Part shown: piece by piece, positions 57,230 to 64,000 of the stretch | Position numbering within the stretch: the first letter of the stretch is position 1 | Layout: each line of letters opens with the position of its first letter | Source: Kineococcus endophyticus | GTDB taxonomy: Bacteria > Actinomycetota > Actinomycetes > Actinomycetales > Kineococcaceae | Assembly (NCBI RefSeq): GCF_040796495.1 | Contig: NZ_JBFNQN010000011.1 | Coordinates: 62,001-126,000, forward strand | Length of the DNA stretch: 64,000 nucleotides | Direction of reading: 5' to 3' | Translations under genes and position numbers: made by a program | Notes under the pieces: model-generated | What the model was told of the DNA's origin: nothing | What the model saw: only the letters and a program-made list of their open reading frames with translations | Database searches by the model: none

Positions 57230-58408
57230 GTGCTCAAGGTCGCCCCCGCCCCTCCCGATGAGGCAACGGTGACGATCACGCAGGGGACCGAGGAGTCGCG
57301 CAGCGCCGGGCACGTGGCCGCGCCGACGGACGTGCTCATCACGCCGTACCTGCGGGCCCTGGTCGACCTGCGCGGGTCCGACCTGCACTGCAAGGCCGGG
57401 TCCCCGCCCCGCATCCGGATCGACGGCCGGCTCCGCTCGCTACAGGCGCCGCCGCTGACCCCCGACGTCACCGAGCGGATGCTCGAGCAGATCCTGCGCC
57501 CCGACCTCGTCGAGGAGTTCTCGCGCACCAACGAGGCCGACTTCGCCTACAGCCTCCCCAACGGCGCGGGCCGCTTCCGCGTCAACGCCTTCCGCCAGCG
57601 CGGGTCCGTCGGCCTCGTGCTGCGGCGCGTGGCCGCCCAGGCGGTGCCGTTGTCCGGTCTGGGCGTCCCGCCCGTCATCGAGCAGCTCGCCCTCGAGCAC
57701 CGCGGGCTGCTGCTCGTCACGGGGCCGACCGGTTCGGGCAAGACGACGACGCTGGCCGGGATGATCGACCACATCAACAAGGTCCGCGAGAGCCACATCG
57801 TGACGATCGAGGACCCGATCGAAGTGCTGCACACCGACAACCGGTCGATGATCAGCCAGCGCGAGGTGCGGCTGGACACCGCCGACTTCACCACGGCGCT
57901 GCGGGCGGCCATGCGCCAGGACCCCGACGTCATCCTCGTCGGGGAGATGCGCGACCAGGAGACGGTCAAGGCGGCGCTGTCGGCGGCCGAGACCGGCCAC
58001 TTCGTCATGTCGACGCTGCACACCATCGACGCGGCCGAGACGATCTCGCGCATCATCGACTTCTTCCCCCCGCACGAGCAGAAGCAGGTGCGGCTCGCCC
58101 TCGCCGGCTCGCTGCGCGGCATCGTCTGCCAGCGCCTCGTCCCCCGCGCCGACGGGGCCGGCCGCTGCGTCGTCATGGAGATCTGCATCAACACCGGCCG
58201 CATCGCCGACGCGATCACGGACCCGGACAAGACGAGCCTGATCACCGACCTCATCAAGGAGGGCCAGTACTACGCGATGCAGACGTTCGACCAGCACCTC
58301 GTCGCGCTGGTCCGCGACGGCGTCGTCACCCTCGAGGACGCGCAGAGCGCCGCGTCCAGCCCGCACGACCTGGCGGTCGAGCTGCGGCGCCTGGGGATCC
58401 TGGCCTGA
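57230..58408 (+). CDS. pilT: PilT-type retraction ATPase
   Basis: 392 residues. Type IV pilus retraction motor: N-terminal PAS-like domain (LVDLRGSDLHCKAGSPPRIR), Walker A GPTGSGKT (165-172), Asp box TIEDPIEVLH, Walker B-like VILVGEMRD, His box HFVMSTLHTIDAAETI and the C-terminal SLITDLIKEGQ, which stands at the place of the PilT AIRNLIRE motif. GTG 57230 is the outer start; GTG 57269, with GAGG 7-10 bases upstream, is at least as good. No other pilus gene is in the window. A hairpin terminator follows at once. Confidence 0.9.
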   Translation: MLKVAPAPPDEATVTITQGTEESRSAGHVAAPTDVLITPYLRALVDLRGSDLHCKAGSPPRIRIDGRLRSLQAPPLTPDVTERMLEQILRPDLVEEFSRTNEADFAYSLPNGAGRFRVNAFRQRGSVGLVLRRVAAQAVPLSGLGVPPVIEQLALEHRGLLLVTGPTGSGKTTTLAGMIDHINKVRESHIVTIEDPIEVLHTDNRSMISQREVRLDTADFTTALRAAMRQDPDVILVGEMRDQETVKAALSAAETGHFVMSTLHTIDAAETISRIIDFFPPHEQKQVRLALAGSLRGIVCQRLVPRADGAGRCVVMEICINTGRIADAITDPDKTSLITDLIKEGQYYAMQTFDQHLVALVRDGVVTLEDAQSAASSPHDLAVELRRLGILA

Positions 58409-58411
58409 CGG

Positions 58412-58440
58412 CCGCCGCCCTCACGGCGTGAGGGCGGCGG
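58412..58440. terminator. Bidirectional terminator
   Basis: CCGCCGCCCTCAC (58412-58424), loop GGC, GTGAGGGCGGCGG (58428-58440): perfect 13-bp stem between convergent pilT and the mycothiol-type gene, containing the stop of the latter. Confidence 0.75.
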
Positions 58441-59107
58441 ACAGCACGTCCGCCGCTCGCTCGCGGTCGCCCGTGACGACCAGACCCGGGTCGGTCGGCG
58501 GGGTGCGGCCCCAGAGCAGCCGCAGGAGCGCGGCGTCGGGGCCGGCCACCTCGGCGACCACGGGCCCGGAGCCCAGCACCCACCGCCGCGAGCCGGCGAG
58601 GCGCACCGCCACCTCCGGCGCCGCGGTGCGCCCGAGCCGGACCTGGCGGGGCAGCAGCGTGTCGAGGACCTCCTCGACGGCGTCCGCGACCTGCGCCCCG
58701 GAGCCGGTGCGCGGAGCGCCGGCCGCGTCGGCGAGGTCCCAGGCGTGCAGGAGCGTCTCGTGGGCCTGCCGGCGGTACCAGTCGCCGGCCGTCCCGGCGC
58801 CGGTGAGGGTGGTGCACGGTCGAGAGGGGTCCTCGTCGAGCGCGACGAGCAGGTCCGCCGCCGCGGCCGCGTAGGCCCCGGCCGGGTCGTCCGCCGGTGC
58901 GGGGTCGTCGTCCGCGGGGACCGGAGCACCCGGTGCCGTCCGGCTCATCGCCGCCGCCCAGCGGTGCACACCCGTCAGGTGGGTGACGACGTCGAGGGCG
59001 GTCCAGCCCGGGCACCCGGGCACGACCGCGGTCGGCGGGGCCGTCCGGGCGAGGGCGAGGAACTCCGCCTGCCGCGCGAGGAGGGCGGCGCGGTGCGGCG
59101 CGGTCAC
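58421..59107 (-). CDS. Maleylpyruvate-isomerase/mycothiol-dependent family (DinB-like) protein
   Basis: 228 residues. The N-terminal metal-binding helical domain shows PGWTALDVVTHLTGVHRW and RRQAHETLLHAWDLADAAG, giving the three His of the MDMPI_N/DinB fold; the C-terminal domain resembles the sterol-carrier-like MDMPI_C. Such proteins use mycothiol as cofactor, which fits the mycoredoxin in this genome. GTG 59107 overlaps by 4 bp the stop of a small upstream gene. Substrate unknown. Confidence 0.85.
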   Translation of the reverse strand: MTAPHRAALLARQAEFLALARTAPPTAVVPGCPGWTALDVVTHLTGVHRWAAAMSRTAPGAPVPADDDPAPADDPAGAYAAAAADLLVALDEDPSRPCTTLTGAGTAGDWYRRQAHETLLHAWDLADAAGAPRTGSGAQVADAVEEVLDTLLPRQVRLGRTAAPEVAVRLAGSRRWVLGSGPVVAEVAGPDAALLRLLWGRTPPTDPGLVVTGDRERAADVLSAALTP

Positions 59108-59241
59108 GGGCGGGGCCGGGGGACGGGGCCGTCCTGGGACCACTCGCGCGAGGTCCGGGTGTCGGCGCCGACGAGGGGTGCGGCGACGGCCAGCACCACG
59201 AGCACGATGAGCACCGCGAGGGCGGTGAGGTCACTGGACAC
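59104..59241 (-). CDS. 45-residue single-pass membrane microprotein
   Basis: MSSDLTALAVLIVLVVLAVA starts the protein: one hydrophobic helix, then a polar Arg/Asp/Pro tail (SREWSQDGPVPRPRP). The stop overlaps the GTG of the next gene (GTGA), which supports real, coupled translation. GACGCT lies 6 bases before the GTG. No family recognised. Confidence 0.6.
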   Translation of the reverse strand: MSSDLTALAVLIVLVVLAVAAPLVGADTRTSREWSQDGPVPRPRP

Positions 59242-59342
59242 GCGTCCAGCGTCGTCCGGCGGGACCGGCCGGACGAGTGGCAGCTCTGCCGAGGTTCGCC
59301 CAGATCCTGCCAAGGTCGCCGGACGCTGGCACACTGCTCGGC

Positions 59343-60347
59343 ATGGCGACCAGCGGTGACCTGCACGACGTGGCGGTGGTCGTCGACGAGGGGTTCTCGG
59401 CGTTCGAGTTCTCCGTCGCCTGCGAGGTGTTCGGCATCGACCGCACCGAGGAGGGCGTGCCCTCCTTCCGGTTCGCCGTGTGCACGCAGGACGACGGTCC
59501 GGTCGCCTCGCGGCAGGGTTTCAGCCTCACCGCCGACCACCGGCTCGACCGGCTGGACGAGGCGGACCTCGTCATCGTCACCCCGACCAAGCGGGGTTTC
59601 GGCCCGCCGACCCCCGAACTCGTCGAGCGGCTGCACGCAGCCGTCGACCGGGGCGCGACGGTGGCCAGCTTCTGCAGCGGGTCCTTCACCCTCGCCCACG
59701 CCGGCCTCCTCGACGGCCGCCGCGCCACGACGCACTACCTCTACGCCGCGGAACTCGCGCGCCGCTTCCCGCTCGTGGAGGTCGTGCCCGACGTGCTCTA
59801 CGTCGAGGACGGGCCGGTCGCCTCCAGCGCGGGCACGTCCGCGGGGATCGACCTGTCTCTGCACCTGGTCCGCAAGCACCACGGGACGGCCGTGGCGACG
59901 GCCATCGCGCGGCGGATGGTCGTGCCCCCGCACCGCGACGGCGGGCAGGCGCAGTACGTCGAGGCGCCCGTGCGGCCCTGCGCGGACGAGTCCCTCGCCG
60001 CTGCACTGGACTGGGCCGCAGGCCATCTCCACACCGAGATCGACGTCGCGGCCTGGGCGCGGGCGGCGGCGATGTCCCCGCGGACGTTCGCCCGCCGGTT
60101 CCGGGCCGAGACGGGCGTCACCCCGCACCGCTGGCTGCTCGAACGCCGGGTTGCGGCCGCCCGGTTGCTGCTGGAGGAGGGCGACCAGAGCGTCGACGAC
60201 GTGGCTCGCCGCTGCGGTTTCGGGTCGGCCGCCATGCTGCGCCAGCACTTCCTGCGGCTCGTCGGGACGACCCCCACCGCCTACCGGCGGGCGTACCGGG
60301 GGGCGCGGTCACCGGCTGCGGTGCGGCTGCTGCCGGCCGGCGCATGA
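59343..60347 (+). CDS. GlxA-type AraC-family regulator with DJ-1/PfpI domain
   Basis: 334 residues. The N-terminal two-thirds is a class I amidotransferase-like domain (VAVVVDEGFSAFEFSVACEV; VASFCSGSFTLAHAGLLDGR with the nucleophile-elbow Cys), followed by an AraC helix-turn-helix pair (MSPRTFARRFRAETGVTPHR; VDDVARRCGFGSAAMLRQHF). ATG 59343 lies 7 bases after CACACT. It overlaps the yihY gene by 4 bp, which it may regulate. Ligand unknown. Confidence 0.9.
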   Translation: MATSGDLHDVAVVVDEGFSAFEFSVACEVFGIDRTEEGVPSFRFAVCTQDDGPVASRQGFSLTADHRLDRLDEADLVIVTPTKRGFGPPTPELVERLHAAVDRGATVASFCSGSFTLAHAGLLDGRRATTHYLYAAELARRFPLVEVVPDVLYVEDGPVASSAGTSAGIDLSLHLVRKHHGTAVATAIARRMVVPPHRDGGQAQYVEAPVRPCADESLAAALDWAAGHLHTEIDVAAWARAAAMSPRTFARRFRAETGVTPHRWLLERRVAAARLLLEEGDQSVDDVARRCGFGSAAMLRQHFLRLVGTTPTAYRRAYRGARSPAAVRLLPAGA

Positions 60348-61219
60348 GGTTCCTGCGCCGCCTGTTCGCCGACGTCCACACCCGCCTGCAGGGCCACGAC
60401 CTGTTCCTGGTCTCGGCGGGCGTGACGTTCTACGCGGCCATCGCGCTCGTGCCCTCGCTGGTCGTCGTGGTCCGGTTGCTGGCGGCCGTCATCGGGCCCG
60501 ACCAGGTGCTGCGCCTCGCCGACGCGGTGGGCCGCGCGCTGCCCACCGCGCAGGGGGCCGGCGTCGTGGTGCGCGACCTCGCCGAGACGGCCGTCGACGT
60601 GGGCTGGGTCGCCGTCGTCGTCGCCCTCATCCCGGCCACCGTGTACGGGGAGGGGCTGCGCCGGGGTTTCGCCCGCATCAGCGTCCGGCACCCCGAACCC
60701 GCGCCCGTCGCCGTGCGGGGACGGGTCGGGGCCTGGGCCGTCCGGGCGCGCGCCCTGCCGTTGCTGCTGCTCGCGCCCGCGGGTTTCCTCGCGGTGCTGG
60801 AGGTCGCGCCGTTCCTGGTGCGGTTGTTCGGCTCCGGGACGCCCGGCAGTTCCGCGCTCGCCGTCTACGTCGCCCTGAACGTCGACTGGCTCGTCGTCTC
60901 GCCCGTCCTGCTCTACGTCTACAAGGTGCTGGGCCCGGTGGGCACGGGCTGGTGGGCGGCGCTGTGGGGCGCCTACTCCACGGGGGCGTTCGTGTCGGGT
61001 TTCCTGCAGGGTTTCGTGCTGTTCCTCGCGATCCCCGTCGACCTCGGTGCACCCTTCGGCGGGTACACCCAGGTCGGGGCGGCCGTCGCGGTCTGCCTGT
61101 GGCTGTGGGTGTTCACGGCCCTGACGGTGTACGGGTACGCGGTGACGCTGGAACTCCAGCGCCACCGCGACCGCCGGCTCGGCCGGGTCACCGAACCCGC
61201 TCAGCGCAGGGTGAACTGA
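60344..61219 (+). CDS. YihY/BrkB-family membrane protein
   Basis: 291 residues, about six membrane helices. Family marks are [20 protein letters not shown] at the start (conserved A-x-x-x-FY) and [24 protein letters not shown] near the end. The usual central GKRHRGW-like loop is replaced by polar residues. Function unknown; sometimes misnamed ribonuclease BN. ATG overlaps the regulator stop. It overlaps the chemoreceptor gene tail to tail by 19 bp. Confidence 0.87.
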   Translation: MRFLRRLFADVHTRLQGHDLFLVSAGVTFYAAIALVPSLVVVVRLLAAVIGPDQVLRLADAVGRALPTAQGAGVVVRDLAETAVDVGWVAVVVALIPATVYGEGLRRGFARISVRHPEPAPVAVRGRVGAWAVRARALPLLLLAPAGFLAVLEVAPFLVRLFGSGTPGSSALAVYVALNVDWLVVSPVLLYVYKVLGPVGTGWWAALWGAYSTGAFVSGFLQGFVLFLAIPVDLGAPFGGYTQVGAAVAVCLWLWVFTALTVYGYAVTLELQRHRDRRLGRVTEPAQRRVN

Positions 61220-63333
61220 CGCACCTGGTCGTCGAGGGAACCGGCGACGGCGGCGAGTTCGCCGACCGAACCCCGCACGGCGCGGACCTCGTCGGTGGTG
61301 CCCTGCACCGCACCCGCGGTCCCGGCGAGCGCCGAGGCGATCCCGGAGGAACGGCCCGCCGCGGTGTGCAGGGTTCCGCTGACCGACGTCGTCGTGGCGA
61401 GCTGCTCGGCCACGGCCGCCGCGATCGTCGCCTGGAGCTCGTCGATGTGCGCGATCGTCTCGGTGATGCGGGCGATGTCCGAGCGCACCGCGGCCGCCTC
61501 GGACTGCACGGCGGTCAGCGTCGGGGCGATCTCCTCGGTCGCCTGCGCCGTCTGCCGGGCGAGTTCCTTGACCTCCTCGGCGACGACGGCGAACCCGGCG
61601 CCGGCCTCGCCCGCGCGGGCGGCCTCGATGGTCGCGTTGAGCGCCAGCAGGTTCGTCTGCGCGGCGATGGCCGTGATGGTGCGCAGCACGTCCGCGATCT
61701 GCTGGGAGCTGCCGCCGAGGCGTTCGACGGTGCCCGTCGCGGTCTGGGCGAGCTGGACGGCGTCGGCCGCGACGACGGTGACGTTGCTGGCCGTCGCGGA
61801 GACCTCGTCGGCCGCGGCGCGCAGCTGCTCGACGGCCGCCGAGACCTCGTGGACCCCGTCGGAGACCGTGGTGGCGTCCCCGGTGACCTGGGTGATCTCC
61901 GAGGCGGTGGTCTCCGCGGCGCCGGCGAGGCGGTCGCTGGCGCCGTCGAGTGAACCGGCGGCCTGCGTGACGCGGGCCGCGCCGGCGCTCACGGCCGCCA
62001 GGGCGTCGCGGACGGCGTCGGTGGCCTCGTCGAGGGCACGGCCCATGGTGCCGATCTCGTCGTCGCCGTGGCGTTCGCCCGGGGCCAGGGTGGTCGCCGA
62101 CAGGTCGCGGGCCGCGACGCGGCGCAGGACGTCGGTGAGGCGGCCGATGCGGCGCACGAGGGTCCGGGCGAGCAGGGCGATGACGGCCGCCATGAGGACG
62201 GCGATGCCCAGGCCCAGCAGCGCCGTGTGCCGCACGAGGGCGGCCCCGCCCTCGGTGACGCGGCCGGTGACGGCGGCGGTGTCGGCGTCGGGCAGCCAGC
62301 TCGTGACGACCCAGTTGTAGGCCGGGTAGCGCGAGACGCCGACGGTGTAGCTGCCCGAGGCGAGCCGCACGGTCGTCGTCGTGGTCCCGTCGGCGGGCAG
62401 CGCCTTGGCGGCGGCCAGGATGTCCTTGACGTAGGCCTTGCCGTCGGCGTCGGTCGCGTCGGCCATCGGCTGGCCGTCCTGGGCGCCGTCCGGGGCGACG
62501 ACCGCGGTCCCGGCGCTCGCGGCGGCGTCGGAGAACACGGCGTAGAACCCGTTGCTGCCCAGGGTGGACGCGGACAGGGCCTGGCGCAGCGACGCCGTGA
62601 CGTCGGCCTGCGGGAGCCCGACGAAGACCGCACCGACGACCTCGTCGCCGACCTTCAGCGGGGCGTAGACCGTGACGTACGGCTTGTCCACGACGGTCGC
62701 GGTGCCGTGGTAGGTGTTCCCGGCCAGCAGGGAGGCGACGACGGCGTTCTTGCTGCCGTCCGCGCCCGTGGCGGGGATGTAGGTCCCGATGGCGCGCGAG
62801 CCGCTCGTGCCGACGACGGTCGTCGCGACGCGGAGCATGTCCCCGGCGTCGTTCATCTTCTGGAAGACGGTGACGGCGGCGCCGGTCAGGCGGGCGGACT
62901 CGTCGATGGCCGGCACGAGGGCCTGCGGGTCGGCCTGCTGGCCCAGCCACGTGCCGCCGAACTCGAGGCGAGGCAGCGTGACGGTGGTCTTGTCCTTGGT
63001 GACCTGGTTCGTCGCGGTCCACGTCGCCGACTCCCCGGCGTCCAGCCGCGCCGCACCGAACTGGCCGAGGCGGTCGGAGGTGACGCGCAGGTCGGAGTCC
63101 AGCCAGTTCTGCACGGCCGCAGCCTGGGCCGCGACCGTCGTCTGCACCTGGGAGCCGGTGTCGCGCAGGGACCGTTCGGACATCGCCCGCACGTCACCGG
63201 ACGTGTCGCCGGACAGGTCGTGCACCTGCAGGGCGGACAGACCGCTCATCAGGCCGGCGGTGACGACGACGGCGCCCACACCGGGCAGGAGGAGTTGCGA
63301 ACGCAGCGAGCGGGGACGGAGGGAGAAGACCAC
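61201..63333 (-). CDS. Methyl-accepting chemotaxis protein with Cache sensor
   Basis: 710 residues. A first membrane helix ([22 protein letters not shown]) leads to a large outside sensor of the single-Cache type ([34 protein letters not shown]), a second helix ([19 protein letters not shown]), HAMP ([19 protein letters not shown]) and a signalling hairpin with [20 protein letters not shown]. Methylation sites cannot be placed firmly. Implies a chemotaxis system and motility elsewhere in the genome. GTG 63333 has only a weak upstream site. Confidence 0.93.
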   Translation of the reverse strand: MVFSLRPRSLRSQLLLPGVGAVVVTAGLMSGLSALQVHDLSGDTSGDVRAMSERSLRDTGSQVQTTVAAQAAAVQNWLDSDLRVTSDRLGQFGAARLDAGESATWTATNQVTKDKTTVTLPRLEFGGTWLGQQADPQALVPAIDESARLTGAAVTVFQKMNDAGDMLRVATTVVGTSGSRAIGTYIPATGADGSKNAVVASLLAGNTYHGTATVVDKPYVTVYAPLKVGDEVVGAVFVGLPQADVTASLRQALSASTLGSNGFYAVFSDAAASAGTAVVAPDGAQDGQPMADATDADGKAYVKDILAAAKALPADGTTTTTVRLASGSYTVGVSRYPAYNWVVTSWLPDADTAAVTGRVTEGGAALVRHTALLGLGIAVLMAAVIALLARTLVRRIGRLTDVLRRVAARDLSATTLAPGERHGDDEIGTMGRALDEATDAVRDALAAVSAGAARVTQAAGSLDGASDRLAGAAETTASEITQVTGDATTVSDGVHEVSAAVEQLRAAADEVSATASNVTVVAADAVQLAQTATGTVERLGGSSQQIADVLRTITAIAAQTNLLALNATIEAARAGEAGAGFAVVAEEVKELARQTAQATEEIAPTLTAVQSEAAAVRSDIARITETIAHIDELQATIAAAVAEQLATTTSVSGTLHTAAGRSSGIASALAGTAGAVQGTTDEVRAVRGSVGELAAVAGSLDDQVRQFTLR

Positions 63334-63377
63334 GACCCTGGATCGGCCGTGACCAGCTAGAACCTGAGTAGAACGTC

Positions 63378-63896
63378 TCAGCGCACGGCCGTGGTGCCCT
63401 CGCGGTGGTCGCCGGTCCGCCCGTCGACGAGTTCGCGCAGGACGTCCACGTGCCCGGCGTGCCGCGCCGTCTCCTCGACCATGTGCAGCAGCACCCACCG
63501 CAGCGTGACCGTCGCCCCGTGCCAGGCGGTCCCGCGCTCGGTGATCTTCAGCTCGCGCACGACCTCGTCGGCCGCCGCGCGGGCGCGCTCGTAGTACGCG
63601 AGGACGCCCTCGGTCGTCTCCCAGGGGTGGATGCGCCAGTCGGCCTGCGGGTCCTCGTCCAGGACGGCGGACGGGATCTCGTCGCTGGGACGCCCGAAGG
63701 TCGAGCAGAACCATCCGTACTCGACGCTCGCGAGGTGCTTCACCGTGCCGAGGAGGGTGATCTCCGAGCCCACGACCCGTCGCCGCAGCTGCTCGTCGTC
63801 CAGGCCCTCCAGCTTCCACAGGACGGCTTCGCGGTGGCGCTGGAGGCTGGCCACCAGGCTCGGCTTCTCTCCCGCCGTGTACGGAACGAGCGTCAT
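63378..63896 (-). CDS. DUF664/DinB-family protein
   Basis: 172 residues of four-helix DinB fold. Metal His are in [13 protein letters not shown] and [20 protein letters not shown] (ending HxxH). Actinobacterial DUF664 proteins are mycothiol-transferase-like; function is unknown. ATG 63896 is preferred: it follows TAGATT by 7 bases and starts the conserved [14 protein letters not shown]. Confidence 0.87.
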   Translation of the reverse strand: MTLVPYTAGEKPSLVASLQRHREAVLWKLEGLDDEQLRRRVVGSEITLLGTVKHLASVEYGWFCSTFGRPSDEIPSAVLDEDPQADWRIHPWETTEGVLAYYERARAAADEVVRELKITERGTAWHGATVTLRWVLLHMVEETARHAGHVDVLRELVDGRTGDHREGTTAVR

Positions 63897-63903
63897 GCCG
63901 GCG

Positions 63904-63909
63904 AATCTA
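63904..63909 (-). promoter_or_regulatory. Leaderless -10 box (TAGATT)
   Basis: Minus strand TAGATT, seven bases, then ATG 63896. Confidence 0.5.
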
Positions 63910-63955
63910 CGGGGGCGCCCAGGCCTCGGCCACACCTGCGGGTGTCGGGGACGAT

Positions 63956-64000
63956 GTGTCCGTGGAGGAACCCGACGGGGACCGCGCGGCGCGCGCCATC
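63956..64000 (+). CDS. Possible start of a gene cut by the window end
   Basis: GTG 63956 opens a frame MSVEEPDGDRAARAI that runs to the last base. It is divergent from the DUF664 gene. Too short to classify, and the start may be wrong. Confidence 0.3.
   Translation, partial: MSVEEPDGDRAARAI

Noticed and set aside
63334-63350. Motility-sigma (FliA-type) promoter before the chemoreceptor: GCCGATCC on the minus strand
   Set aside because: Only the -10-like part fits; there is no TAAA at the right distance, and the site is too close to the start.

Overview
The window is very GC-rich, densely packed actinobacterial chromosome. Lineage markers are WhiB7, mycoredoxin, a SigR/RsrA pair, AdnAB, UvrD2, PPA1309-family and UPF0182-family proteins, a mycothiol-type DinB-fold enzyme and the 24-residue ribosomal protein bL37. 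From memory, much of the gene order matches the Mycobacterium tuberculosis Rv3193c-Rv3202c and Rv3223c-Rv3228c neighbourhoods. The chemoreceptor and pilT suggest a motile, non-mycobacterial actinomycete; a Kineosporiaceae/Kineococcus-like organism is my best guess but is not proven. No phage, IS element or CRISPR array is visible.

Layout. 1-6.6 kb: adnA (5' end outside the window) and adnB, the double-strand-break resection helicase-nuclease. 6.7-12.6 kb: oxidoreductases with a divergent MarR regulator, an EEP-fold hydrolase, a macrolide-kinase-like phosphotransferase, NADH pyrophosphatase, a uridine-kinase-like protein and mycoredoxin. 12.9-18.2 kb: uvrD2, whiB7 with a complete regulatory leader, a degenerate ThiF-like protein, DUF5679 and a YgjP-type metallopeptidase. 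18.4-23.0 kb: a pentose-type ABC importer (binding protein, single-domain ATPase, permease) with a ROK repressor, probably an accessory catabolic insert. 23.1-30.1 kb: DUF2342 zincin, a PDZ-Lon protease, PPA1309 and UPF0182. 30.2-34.3 kb: initiator tRNA followed by the Hen1-Pnkp RNA-repair operon. 34.4-41.6 kb: DedA-like protein, two-component system, fused anthranilate synthase TrpEG behind a trp leader peptide, a G6PDH-like gene and GNAT. 41.6-46 kb: a seven-helix PQ-loop (SWEET-like) protein, MscS, CPBP protease, HisN and VKOR. 46-57.1 kb: a 1919-residue kinase-ATPase-GAF-GGDEF protein, rsgA, aroA, DoxX, the SRAP protease-like abasic-site protein, sigR-rsrA and bL37. 57.2-64 kb: pilT, a mycothiol-type enzyme, a GlxA/AraC regulator, YihY, a chemoreceptor and a DUF664 protein.

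How the parts work together. DNA repair (AdnAB, UvrD2, SRAP), RNA repair (Pnkp/Hen1) and thiol-redox stress (SigR, RsrA, mycoredoxin) are clustered. The control DNA is unusually readable: a WhiB7-type promoter, upstream ORF and intrinsic terminator before whiB7; a GGAAT-N18-GTTG promoter before sigR that would make a leaderless 53-residue-extended isoform; a matching GGAAG-N18-GTTG site before mycoredoxin; a Trp-Trp-Trp leader peptide before trpEG; and many TANNNT boxes placed 6-8 bases before a start codon, which implies widespread leaderless transcripts.

Limits: everything is read by eye. Family calls rest on motifs and remembered relatives, not on searches. Very long antisense reading frames are common in this GC-rich DNA and were left out.
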